Assembly (NCBI GenBank): GCA_044867805.1
Contig: JBIOVQ010000283.1
Span: forward strand, 1-22,488
Reading direction: 5' to 3'
From: SG8-41 sp044867805
Lineage (GTDB): Bacteria > Pseudomonadota > Gammaproteobacteria > Burkholderiales > SG8-41
DNA: 22,488 nucleotides
Shown here piece by piece: positions 14,655 to 21,824 of the stretch (its first letter is position 1; each line of letters starts with the position of its first letter). The translations under genes and the position numbers were made by a program. Under the pieces are notes generated by a model. That model saw only the letters and a list, made by a program, of their open reading frames with translations. It had not been told where the DNA came from and made no database searches.

Positions 14655-15253
14655 AGGCCACGGAACCACTCGAGAAGGCGGAATTCCTCGAATACCTCCC
14701 AGACCAGGAATGCCCACAGGAACCACATGTTGCTCAACAGGCCGGCGCGGAAGCGCCGCGGGACGACGGTCCACGTTTCCGGTTCGTGGAAATTCGACCA
14801 CCGCGGAATCCAGCGCGGCGTGACCGCGCAGTAGCGCGTGAAAGCCTCGCCGAACTGCTCTGTCAGTCTTGCCTCCTCGCGGCGTACGACGGACGGATAG
14901 AAGGCCAGGAAGCCGAGCGCAAGCAACGCCGCGAGGAAGGGATTCTCGATCGCCAGGCCGAAACCGACCGCGCCGACGAAATTGAACAGGTAGAGCGGAT
15001 TGCGTACGACGGAATAGGGTCCCTCGGTCAGCAGCACCTCGTTCTTGAAGCCCGAGATGTAGGACAGGCACCACAGGCGGCCCAGGGCCGCGGCGGAGAG
15101 CAGGACGAAGCCCAGGAGCTCCAGGAACTCCAGCGCCGCCTGGGAGAAGAACGCGGGCGAGGGCACGAGCACCGCGTAGACGAATACGAGGACGACTGCC
15201 ACCCTCGACCAGGCGATGCGATGGCTGTGGAATGAAATTGACTTGGTGATCAC
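14651..15253 (-). CDS. Isoprenylcysteine carboxyl methyltransferase (ICMT/PEMT)-like membrane protein
   Basis: A 200-residue integral membrane protein from a GTG start 29 bases after prpC and overlapping prpD by four bases. Predicted membrane segments are near 17-35, 42-60, 86-102, 105-120 and 171-187. The ICMT/PEMT S-adenosylmethionine-binding signature is present: GPYSVVRNPLYLFNFVG (78-94) and REEARLTEQFGEAFTRY (125-141, with the EE pair). Bacterial relatives methylate phospholipids, isoprenoid or unknown small substrates; bacteria do not generally prenylate proteins, so the name describes the fold only. Placement inside a prpC-prpD operon with translational overlap is unusual and suggests co-expression, but gives no obvious substrate. 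No good Shine-Dalgarno sequence is visible. Confidence 0.85.
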   Translation of the reverse strand: MITKSISFHSHRIAWSRVAVVLVFVYAVLVPSPAFFSQAALEFLELLGFVLLSAAALGRLWCLSYISGFKNEVLLTEGPYSVVRNPLYLFNFVGAVGFGLAIENPFLAALLALGFLAFYPSVVRREEARLTEQFGEAFTRYCAVTPRWIPRWSNFHEPETWTVVPRRFRAGLLSNMWFLWAFLVWEVFEEFRLLEWFRGL

Positions 15254-15282
15254 GGATGCACCCGGAGGCGAGCGAGCCTCAC

Positions 15283-16431
15283 TCAGCGCTGGTCAATCGG
15301 CACGAACTGGCGCGGCTCGGGGCCGGTGTAGACGGCGGTGGGGCGGATGATCTTGTTGTCGATGCGCTGCTCGATGACGTGCGAGGCCCAGCCGCTGGTG
15401 CGCGCGATCACGAATATGGGCGTGAACATCGGCGTGGGCACGCCCATGCGGTGGTAGGAGACGGCGGAGAACCAGTCGAGGTTCGCGAACATCTTCTTCT
15501 CGCGCATCATCACCGCCTCGATGCGGTCGGCGATCTCGAACATCTCCATCTCGCCGGCGTCTTCCGAGAGCCGGCGCGCCACTTCCTTGATTACGACGTT
15601 GCGCGGGTCGGCAATCGTGTAGACCGGGTGACCGAAGCCGATCACGACTTCCTTGTTGCCGATTCGCGCGACGATGTCGCGCTCGGCGGCCCCGGGTGAT
15701 TCGTAGCGGTTCATCACCTCGAACCCGACTTCGTTCGCGCCGCCGTGCTTCGGACCCTTGAGGGCTCCGATCGCGCCGGTGACCGCCGAGTACATGTCGG
15801 AGCCGGTTCCGGCGACCACGCGCGCGGCGAAAGTGGAGGCGTTGAACTCGTGCTCCGCGTAGAGGTTGAGGGAGGTGTGCATGGCGCGCACCCACAGCGG
15901 CTTCGCCGGCTTCCCGTGCAGCAGGTGCAGGAAGTGCCCGCCGATGGAATCGTCACCGGTTTCGACTTCGATGCGCCGCTTGTCGCGGCTGTAGTGATGC
16001 CAGTAGAGCAGCATGGATCCGAACGAAGCCATCAGGCGGTCCGCGATATCGCGCGCGCCGGCCATGTTGTGGTCATCTTTCTCGGGAGCGACCGTGCCCA
16101 GGGCCGAGCAGCCGGTGCGCAGCACGTCCATCGGATGCGCAGACGCCGGAATCTGCTCCAGCACTGTCTTAACCGGCGCCGGGAGCCCGCGCCGGGATTT
16201 CAACCTGGTTTTGTAGGCGGCGAGCTCCGCCCGGTTGGGCAGCTTCTCGTGCACCAGCAGGTACGCGATCTCCTCGAACTCGCACTGGTCGGCGATATCG
16301 AGGATGTCGTAACCGCGGTAATGCAGGTCGTTGCCGCTGCGCCCGACGGTGCACAGCGCCGTGTTCCCCGCCGCCACGCCCGACAGGGCGACCGATTTCT
16401 TGGGCTTCGCCCCTGCCTGCGCTTCGCTCAT
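15283..16431 (-). CDS. prpC: 2-methylcitrate synthase PrpC
   Basis: A 382-residue short-type citrate synthase. Catalytic residues H229 (GPKHGGANE), H268 (GFGHPVYTIADPR) and D319 (NLDWFSAV) are all present. The GHPVYTIADPRN sequence and the GLPAPVKTVLEQIPASAHPMDVLRTG arrangement (split across 82-107) are typical of PrpC, which condenses propionyl-CoA with oxaloacetate. It is clearly distinct from the longer GltA-type enzyme at the right end of the window. It heads prpC-ICMT-like-prpD. No Shine-Dalgarno sequence is seen before the ATG; a CGCAAAGG repeat arm lies 16 bases upstream. Confidence 0.95.
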   Translation of the reverse strand: MSEAQAGAKPKKSVALSGVAAGNTALCTVGRSGNDLHYRGYDILDIADQCEFEEIAYLLVHEKLPNRAELAAYKTRLKSRRGLPAPVKTVLEQIPASAHPMDVLRTGCSALGTVAPEKDDHNMAGARDIADRLMASFGSMLLYWHHYSRDKRRIEVETGDDSIGGHFLHLLHGKPAKPLWVRAMHTSLNLYAEHEFNASTFAARVVAGTGSDMYSAVTGAIGALKGPKHGGANEVGFEVMNRYESPGAAERDIVARIGNKEVVIGFGHPVYTIADPRNVVIKEVARRLSEDAGEMEMFEIADRIEAVMMREKKMFANLDWFSAVSYHRMGVPTPMFTPIFVIARTSGWASHVIEQRIDNKIIRPTAVYTGPEPRQFVPIDQR

Positions 16432-16447
16432 ACTGGTCTAGAATCTT

Positions 16448-16641
16448 GACGCAAAGGCGCAAAGCCGCAAAGGTACGACACAATAAATTCTCCATTCATC
16501 CTGCGTGTTCGCGGCCCTGCGGCGAGATTTGTGCCGCAAGAATTGAGCATTGACACGAGAGTGTGAAGTCGCAAGGGAGAAAGGGCCAAGTTGTTTTTCA
16601 TTTTTATTTCGTATTTCTTTGCGCCTTTGCGGCTTTGCGTC
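16448..16641. repeat. Inverted-repeat element between mdh and prpC (CGCAAAG units)
   Basis: Arms 16448-16472 and 16617-16641 match as complements at 23 of 25 positions and each hold three 8-nt CGCAAAG units. The core (16473-16616) is AT-rich and has no recognised gene. The twelve bases before the right arm, TTCGTATTTCTT (16608-16619), also precede the CGCCAAG-type right arm at 8598-8609, linking the two repeat types. The right arm ends seven bases before the mdh stop codon, so the element occupies the mdh-prpC gap almost completely. Confidence 0.87.
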
Positions 16642-16648
16642 GAGAGGT

Positions 16649-17638
16649 TCAACCCAGCAAATGGCGGATCGAGTCGCGCTCTTCGTGCAGCTCCTTCAGC
16701 GTCGCCTGCATGCGGGCGCGGCTGAAATCGCTGACGTCTAGACCCTTGACGATCTTGTACTGGCTATTCTTGCAGATCGCCGGGTAGCCGTAGATCACGC
16801 CTTCCGGAATCCCGTAGCTGCCGTCGGAGGGCATGCCCATGCTGACCCAGTCGCCGGGACGCGTGCCGCGGATCCAGTCGCGCACGTGCTCGATCGCGGC
16901 ATTCGCCGCGCTCGCAGCGGAAGACAAACCGCGCGCTTCGATGATGGCGGCCCCGCGTTTCTGGATGGTGGGGATGAACTGGCCCTCGAGCCAGGCCTGG
17001 TCGTCGATCAGCGGCCAGACTTTCTTGCCGTCCGCCGTGGCCTGGAAGAGGTCGGGATACTGCGTCGCCGAGTGATTGCCCCAGACCGTCATCTTCTTCA
17101 CGCTGGCGACGGGCTTGCTGACCTTCTGCGCGACCTGGCTGATCGCCCGATTGTGGTCGAGCCGCATCATGCTCGAGAAATTGGATGGCTTGAGCGCCGG
17201 CGCGCTCTTCATCGCTATCAGGCAGTTGGTATTGGCGGGGTTACCCACCACGAGGACCTTGACCTTGCGGCTGGCGACCTCGGACAGCGCGCGGCCTTGC
17301 GGGGTGAAGATCCTGCCGTTGGCCTCGAGCAGGTCCTTGCGCTCCATTCCCGGACCGCGCGGACGGGCGCCGACGAGCAACGCGACGTCCACGTCCTTGA
17401 ACGCCACCATCGGGTCGGCGCTCGGCACCATGCCGTGCAGCAGCGGGAAGGCGCAGTCGTCGAGCTCCATCATGACGCCCTTGAGCGCTTTTTGCGCCTT
17501 CTCGTCGGGAATCTCGAGCATCTGCAGGATGACCGGCTGATCGCGCCCGAGCATTTCGCCGCTGGCGATCCGGAACAGCAGGCTGTAGCCGATCTGGCCG
17601 GCGGCGCCGGTGACGGCGACGCGCATGGGTCGTTTCAT
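16649..17638 (-). CDS. mdh: NAD-dependent malate dehydrogenase
   Basis: A 329-residue protein; start at 17638 supported by GGAG seven bases upstream (an ATG at 17626 is possible). It has the Rossmann motif GAAGQIGY (12-19), the substrate-binding loop ARPRGPGMERKDLL with Arg residues, GNPANTN, MMRLDHNRAISQ and the catalytic histidine in VWGNHSATQYPD. Length and motifs match the 'type 2' NAD-malate dehydrogenase of beta- and other proteobacteria. It oxidises malate to oxaloacetate, the substrate of both PrpC and GltA encoded nearby. It is transcribed away from the sdh operon and upstream of prpC. Confidence 0.97.
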   Translation of the reverse strand: MKRPMRVAVTGAAGQIGYSLLFRIASGEMLGRDQPVILQMLEIPDEKAQKALKGVMMELDDCAFPLLHGMVPSADPMVAFKDVDVALLVGARPRGPGMERKDLLEANGRIFTPQGRALSEVASRKVKVLVVGNPANTNCLIAMKSAPALKPSNFSSMMRLDHNRAISQVAQKVSKPVASVKKMTVWGNHSATQYPDLFQATADGKKVWPLIDDQAWLEGQFIPTIQKRGAAIIEARGLSSAASAANAAIEHVRDWIRGTRPGDWVSMGMPSDGSYGIPEGVIYGYPAICKNSQYKIVKGLDVSDFSRARMQATLKELHEERDSIRHLLG

Positions 17639-17691
17639 CGAAGGACTCCCGGGGCGCCTATTTTGCGAAGAAGATCACAACGTGGAAGACG

Positions 17692-17706
17692 GGCGGGTCG
17701 CCCGCC
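17692..17706 (-). promoter_or_regulatory. Hairpin in the mdh leader
   Basis: GGCGGG (17692-17697) and CCCGCC (17701-17706) pair around a TCG loop, 54-68 bases before the mdh start. It might lie in the mdh 5' untranslated region. No U-tract follows and no known riboswitch was recognised. Confidence 0.3.
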
Positions 17707-17781
17707 AAACCGGCAGATGATACTAGAACGGCACGCCGCGGTGACAGGGCGGCACGCGGCGCTGCGCGACGCGGAAACGCG

Positions 17782-17811
17782 CTGACGCGGTGCACCCAAA
17801 ACTGCTAGAAT
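17782..17811 (+). promoter_or_regulatory. Candidate promoter for the sdh operon
   Basis: CTGACG (17782-17787) and TAGAAT (17806-17811) are separated by 18 bases and match the -35 and -10 consensus at four and five of six positions. The leader to sdhC would be about 90 bases. The surrounding gap (17639-17905) holds nothing else coding that I can recognise. Confidence 0.4.
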
Positions 17812-17905
17812 TCATAGACTAATTACCACTTTAGCTTCGCGCCGTTACCCGACCGCACGCTCCCGCAAACCGGCACCGCAAGTTCCCAGCAGAACACGGC
17901 GAGAA

Positions 17906-18283
17906 ATGCCCCTAGCGAGACCCAAGTACCTCAACCTGATGCAGATCCGGCTGCCGTTGCCGGGGCTGGTTTCGATCCTGCACCGCATCAGCGGGGCGGC
18001 GCTGTTCCTGTTCATCCCGTTTCTGCTGGTGCTGTTCGAGGCGAGCCTGCAGTCTCCGCAGAGTTTCGCGCGCTTCAAGCTGCTGCTTTCGTACTGGGTG
18101 GTGAAGCTGATCGTGATCGGCCTGGTGTGGGCGTACCTGCACCACCTGTGCGCGGGCATCCGCCACCTGGCCCTCGATCTGCACTACGGAACCGATCTGC
18201 CGGCGGCGCGCGCCACGAGCTGGGCCGTGCTTGCCATCAGCACAGGGCTGACTCTGGTCGTCGTGGTGATGATGATATGGTGA
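17906..18283 (+). CDS. sdhC: Succinate dehydrogenase cytochrome b556 subunit SdhC
   Basis: A 125-residue membrane anchor opening ARPKYLNLMQIRLPLPG and then SILHRISG (23-30), the SdhC signature whose serine and arginine face the quinone site. Three membrane helices lie near 30-48, 60-79 and 103-124. H80 in HHLCAGIRH is the probable haem axial ligand by alignment with E. coli H84. It is the first gene of the sdhCDAB operon, with a weak purine-rich stretch before the ATG. Confidence 0.95.
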   Translation: MPLARPKYLNLMQIRLPLPGLVSILHRISGAALFLFIPFLLVLFEASLQSPQSFARFKLLLSYWVVKLIVIGLVWAYLHHLCAGIRHLALDLHYGTDLPAARATSWAVLAISTGLTLVVVVMMIW

Positions 18284-18624
18284 AGCGCGAGGTCGTCGGA
18301 GCCCATTACGGCCTGCGCGACTGGATCGCGCAGCGTGTGACCGCCGTGGTCATGGTCATCTACACCGTGATCATCCTGTCGGCGCTGGCCGGCCTGCCGA
18401 AGATCGACTACTACCAGTGGCTCGTGCTGTGGCAAACGCCGCTCGTCCAGTACGCCACGGTCCTGTTCATGGCGAGCCTGCTGATCCACGCCTGGATCGG
18501 CGTGCGCAATATCTTCATGGATTACATCAAGGACCCGGCGCTGCGCCTGACGCTCTACGTGCTCGTGATCGGCGCGCTGCTGTGGTACGCCGTCTGGTCG
18601 GTACAGCTGCTGTGGGCGCTGTAG
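18277..18624 (+). CDS. sdhD: Succinate dehydrogenase membrane anchor subunit SdhD
   Basis: A 115-residue membrane anchor from the ATG at 18277, which overlaps sdhC by seven bases (a GTG at 18280 would make the common GTGA overlap instead). GLRDWIAQRVTAVVM is the typical start. H71 (haem ligand) and D82-Y83 (quinone site) fall at the same positions as in the E. coli protein. Three membrane helices. Stop and sdhA start are directly adjacent. Confidence 0.95.
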   Translation: MVKREVVGAHYGLRDWIAQRVTAVVMVIYTVIILSALAGLPKIDYYQWLVLWQTPLVQYATVLFMASLLIHAWIGVRNIFMDYIKDPALRLTLYVLVIGALLWYAVWSVQLLWAL

Positions 18625-20391
18625 ATGGCGCTGCCTGTTCGTACCTTTGATGCAGTTGTGGTCGGCGCCGGCGGCTCCGGAATGCGCGCCGCGCTGGAGC
18701 TTGCACGCGCGGATCTGCGGGTCGCGGTCCTGTCCAAGGTGTTTCCGACGCGCTCGCACACCGTGGCGGCCCAGGGCGGGGTGGCGGCATCGCTCGGCAA
18801 CATCGAGGAGGACAACTGGCACTGGCACATGTACGACACGGTCAAGGGTTCCGACTACCTCGGCGACCAGGACGCGATCGAGTTCATGTGCCGCAAGGCG
18901 AACGAGGTCGTTTACGAGCTCGAGCACTTCGGCATGCCGTTCGACCGGGTCGCGGGCGGCAGGATTTACCAGCGGCCGTTCGGCGGCCATATGCGGGAGT
19001 ACGGCAAGTCTCCGGTGCCGCGCGCCTGCGCTGCGGCCGATCGCACCGGGCACGCGCTGCTGCACACGCTCTACCAGGCGAACCTCAAGGCACATACCCA
19101 CTTTTTCGTCGAATGGATGGCGCTCGACCTGATCCGCGACCGGGAAGGAACGGTATTGGGCGTCACCGCGCTGGAGATGGAAACCGGCGAGGTGATGATC
19201 CTGCAGGCGAAATCCACGATCTTCGCCACAGGGGGGGCTGGCCGTATCTTCTCGGCCAGTACCAATGCCTTCATCAACACCGGCGACGGCCTCGGCATGG
19301 CGGCGCGCGCCGGCATCCCGCTGCAGGACATGGAGTTCTGGCAGTTCCATCCGACCGGCGTGGCGGGAGCGGGCGTGCTCATTACCGAAGGCGTGCGGGG
19401 GGAGGGCGGCTATCTCCTCAACAAGAACGGCGAGCGTTTCATGGAGCGCTACGCGCCGAACGCCAAGGATCTCGCGAGTCGCGACGTGGTCTCGCGGGCG
19501 ATGGCGACCGAGATCAAGGAGGGCCGCGGCGCAGGCAAGGACGGCGACTGCATCCTGCTCAAGCTCGATCACCTGGGCGAAGAGACGATAAGCAAGCGGC
19601 TGCCGGGCATCCGCGAGATAGCGAAGAAATTCGCCAACGTGGATCCGGTAAGGGAGCCGATTCCCGTGGTCCCGACCTGCCACTATCAGATGGGGGGAAT
19701 TCCAACGAACTACCACGGACAGGTCGTGGCGCCGAAAAACGGAAACTCCGAGGCCGTCGTGCCCGGTTTTTACGCGGCGGGCGAGTGTTCCTGCGTGTCG
19801 GTGCACGGAGCAAACCGGCTGGGGTGCAACTCGCTGCTCGATCTCCTGGTGTTCGGCAAGGCCGCCGGCGAGCAGGTGATCCGGGACATCAAGGCCGATG
19901 GCAGGGCCCAGCCTGCCATGCCCAAAGACGCCGGCGACCCCGCCCTGGCGCGGCTCGCGCGGCTCGATACCCAGAAGGGCGGCGAGCGCGTTGCCGACGT
20001 CGGTGCCGACATGCGCCGCATCATGCAGCTCCACTGCGGCGTGTTCCGCTTCCCCGACCTGCTGGTCGAGGGCGTGAAGAAAATGCGGGAAGTCGCCGGC
20101 CGCTGCGCCCGCACCGAGATCCAGGACAAGAGCAAGACCTTCAATACGGCGCGGGTCGAGGCGCTCGAGCTCGACAACCTGGTCGAGACCGCCGTCGCGT
20201 CGCTGACGTCGGCGGAAGCGCGCAAGGAAAGCCGCGGCTCGCACGATCGCGCCGACTACCCCAAGCGCGACGACGCGAACTGGATCAAGCACACGCTGTG
20301 GTACAAGGAGGGCAACCGCCTCGCCTACAAGCCGGTGCACACCAAGCCGCTTTCGGTCGAGCCGTTCGAGCCCAAGGCCAGGGTTTACTAA
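18625..20391 (+). CDS. sdhA: Succinate dehydrogenase flavoprotein subunit SdhA
   Basis: A 588-residue flavoprotein whose ATG follows the sdhD stop without a gap. It contains the dinucleotide-binding motif VVVGAGGSGMRAALELA (11-27), the covalent FAD histidine H45 in TRSHTVAAQGG, the active-site segments QFHPTGVAGAGVLITEGVRG and RDVVSRAM, PTCHYQMGGIPTN, and the C-terminal flavin contact CSCVSVHGANRLGCNSLLD. It oxidises succinate to fumarate on the cytoplasmic face of the inner membrane and passes electrons to SdhB. SdhE is expected to assist flavinylation. Length and motifs are standard. Unusually, a 93-base inverted repeat separates it from sdhB. Confidence 0.98.
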   Translation: MALPVRTFDAVVVGAGGSGMRAALELARADLRVAVLSKVFPTRSHTVAAQGGVAASLGNIEEDNWHWHMYDTVKGSDYLGDQDAIEFMCRKANEVVYELEHFGMPFDRVAGGRIYQRPFGGHMREYGKSPVPRACAAADRTGHALLHTLYQANLKAHTHFFVEWMALDLIRDREGTVLGVTALEMETGEVMILQAKSTIFATGGAGRIFSASTNAFINTGDGLGMAARAGIPLQDMEFWQFHPTGVAGAGVLITEGVRGEGGYLLNKNGERFMERYAPNAKDLASRDVVSRAMATEIKEGRGAGKDGDCILLKLDHLGEETISKRLPGIREIAKKFANVDPVREPIPVVPTCHYQMGGIPTNYHGQVVAPKNGNSEAVVPGFYAAGECSCVSVHGANRLGCNSLLDLLVFGKAAGEQVIRDIKADGRAQPAMPKDAGDPALARLARLDTQKGGERVADVGADMRRIMQLHCGVFRFPDLLVEGVKKMREVAGRCARTEIQDKSKTFNTARVEALELDNLVETAVASLTSAEARKESRGSHDRADYPKRDDANWIKHTLWYKEGNRLAYKPVHTKPLSVEPFEPKARVY

Positions 20392-20393
20392 GG

Positions 20394-20486
20394 CGTGATT
20401 AGTGAATAGTGATTGGTGAATGGAAAACAGCGTGACCCGCGCGGACCCAGGCCCAATCACGAATCACCAATCACCAATCACGCATT
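20394..20486. repeat. Inverted-repeat element between sdhA and sdhB (7-nt GTGATTA units)
   Basis: The left arm (about 20393-20424) is a run of 7-nt units GTGATTA, GTGAATA, GTGATTG, GTGAATG; the right arm (about 20455-20486) is the complement, ATCACCA-type units. They match at about 23 of 28 positions around a 30-base loop. The element starts two bases after the sdhA stop and ends just before the sdhB Shine-Dalgarno sequence. Confidence 0.87.
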
Positions 20487-20499
20487 TTCGGAGCACATA

Positions 20500-21195
20500 A
20501 TGCGATTCTCGATCTACCGCTACAACCCCGAAGACGGCGGCAAGCCGCGCATGCAGGCCTACGACGTCGCGCTCGAGCCTACCGACCGCATGCTGCTCGA
20601 CGCCCTGGTGCGGATCAAGGCGCACGACGACACGCTCGCGTTCCGGCGCTCCTGCCGCGAGGGGGTATGCGGCTCTGACGGGATGAACATCAACGGCAAG
20701 AACGGGCTCGCCTGCGTCACCCGGATCGCCGACCTCAAGGAGCCGGTGGAGATCCGGCCCTTGCCCGGACTGCCGGTCGTGCGCGACCTGATCGTGGACA
20801 TGTCCCAGTTCTTCAAGCAGTACCACTCGGTCAAGCCGTACCTGGTGAACAACGACCCGCCGCCGGAAAAGGAACGCCTGCAATCGCCCGAAGAGCGCGA
20901 GGAACTGAACGGCCTCTACGAGTGCATCCTGTGCGCCTGCTGCTCGACGGCGTGCCCTTCGTTCTGGTGGAATCCCGACAAGTTCGTGGGGCCGGCGGGG
21001 CTGCTGCAGGCCTACCGCTTCATCGCCGACACGCGCGACCAGGCGACGAACGAGCGGCTCGACAACCTCGAGGACCCGTACCGCCTGTTCCGCTGCCACT
21101 CCATCATGAACTGCGTGGACGTGTGCCCGAAGGGGCTCAATCCCACGCGCGCGATCGGCAAGATCAAGGACCTCCTGGTCAAGCGGACCGTTTAG
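20500..21195 (+). CDS. sdhB: Succinate dehydrogenase iron-sulfur subunit SdhB
   Basis: A 231-residue protein; start at 20500 set by GGAG six bases upstream and by homology (the frame opens 29 codons earlier inside the repeat). The [2Fe-2S] ligands are C52, C57 and C72 with D60, as in E. coli where one cysteine is an aspartate. The [4Fe-4S] and [3Fe-4S] ligands are in CILCACCSTACP (142-153) and CHSIMNCVDVCP (199-210). It carries electrons from SdhA to ubiquinone at SdhCD. Length is normal. Confidence 0.97.
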   Translation: MRFSIYRYNPEDGGKPRMQAYDVALEPTDRMLLDALVRIKAHDDTLAFRRSCREGVCGSDGMNINGKNGLACVTRIADLKEPVEIRPLPGLPVVRDLIVDMSQFFKQYHSVKPYLVNNDPPPEKERLQSPEEREELNGLYECILCACCSTACPSFWWNPDKFVGPAGLLQAYRFIADTRDQATNERLDNLEDPYRLFRCHSIMNCVDVCPKGLNPTRAIGKIKDLLVKRTV

Positions 21196-21359
21196 GAATT
21201 CGTAAGCTTTGCCTCACGAATTCCTGAATGGGATTTCTCGGATGGGGGGATTGAGGGTATTGGGGACAGGTCATGGCAGACGAGAGGATCTGGCAGCGAT
21301 GATGCATGTGCTGTTGTCTTGTGTCAGGAATTCGCCGGGTGAAACCCTGGCGAATTCCT
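21194..21359. repeat. Pair of hairpins sharing the stem AGGAATTCG between sdhB and sdhE
   Basis: Hairpin 1: AGGAATTCGT (21194-21203) with ACGAATTCCT (21216-21225), 12-base loop. Hairpin 2: AGGAATTCGCC with GGCGAATTCCT (21326-21359), extended by GGGT/ACCC with one bulged base and a three-base loop. Both share the AGGAATTCG stem, so the outer arms can also pair with each other. The 100-base spacer between them includes TTGGGGACAGGTC and has no recognised gene. Hairpin 2 ends next to the sdhE Shine-Dalgarno sequence. The layout resembles a REP-type paired palindrome. Confidence 0.8.
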
Positions 21360-21370
21360 AGGTCGACCGT

Positions 21371-21601
21371 ATGGGCGATCTCGACCGCGTACGCTGGCGC
21401 TGCCGTCGGGGACTCCTCGAGCTCGACCTTCTCCTGAAGGGGTTTCTCGAGCGGAGCTACGACCGGCTGGGGTCGGAGGAACGAGCCGTGTTCGTGGAGC
21501 TGCTCGAGCAGGCCGACAACGATTTGCTCGACCTCGCGATGGGGCGGACGGAGCCGGCGCCCCGCTACCGGTCGGTGGTCGAAATGCTGCGCGCTGCCTG
21601 A
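21371..21601 (+). CDS. sdhE: FAD assembly factor SdhE
   Basis: A 76-residue small acidic protein with the defining RGxxE motif (R13-G14-L-L-E17) followed by LDLLLKGFLERSYDRL and LLEQADNDLLDLAMGR. SdhE promotes covalent attachment of FAD to SdhA. Its position after sdhB and before gltA is typical of betaproteobacteria. AGG at 21360-21362 lies eight bases before the ATG, immediately next to the right arm of a hairpin. Confidence 0.93.
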   Translation: MGDLDRVRWRCRRGLLELDLLLKGFLERSYDRLGSEERAVFVELLEQADNDLLDLAMGRTEPAPRYRSVVEMLRAA

Positions 21602-21670
21602 AACCGGCGCCGGCGCGGTAAGGTGCGGGAACGGCGCAAGCCGCGTGGAAGTCTTAACTACTAGAGCCGG

Positions 21671-21796
21671 TCTCAGAAACAGCCACAGAATCACACGGAA
21701 TCACGCGGACGAGAACTAACCTGTTGACGGCCCCGTAGTAATTTGGGAAGTTCTGTGTAGTTCTGTATGTTTCCGTGGCTGAAGTGGTTTTTGAGA
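21671..21796. repeat. Inverted-repeat element between sdhE and gltA (CACGGAAT units)
   Basis: The left arm (about 21671-21708) holds CACAGAAT, CACACGGAAT and CACGCGGA units; the right arm (about 21751-21796) carries the complement, GTTCTGTGTA and TTTCCGTGG, ending in the complement of the left flank TCTCAGAAA. Arms are more diverged than in the other elements. The core (21709-21750) contains a TTGACG that could be a -35 box, without a good -10. Confidence 0.75.
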
Positions 21797-21824
21797 TAGC
21801 TTCTAGACACTGGGGAGATCGGCA

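Noticed and set aside
13266..14834. 522-codon open frame opposite prpD
   Set aside because: Shadow of prpD with no recognisable motif.
18184..20460. 758-codon open frame opposite sdhA
   Set aside because: Antisense frame of a certain gene; Arg/His/Val-rich, low-complexity translation caused by high GC at third codon positions.
21246..21280. TTGGGGACAGGTC as proof of a decayed REP-associated transposase
   Set aside because: Too short to support such a claim; no transposase-like coding remnant was found beside it.
21179..21694. 171-codon open frame opposite sdhE and its flanks
   Set aside because: Runs across both hairpins and antisense to sdhE; low-complexity translation.
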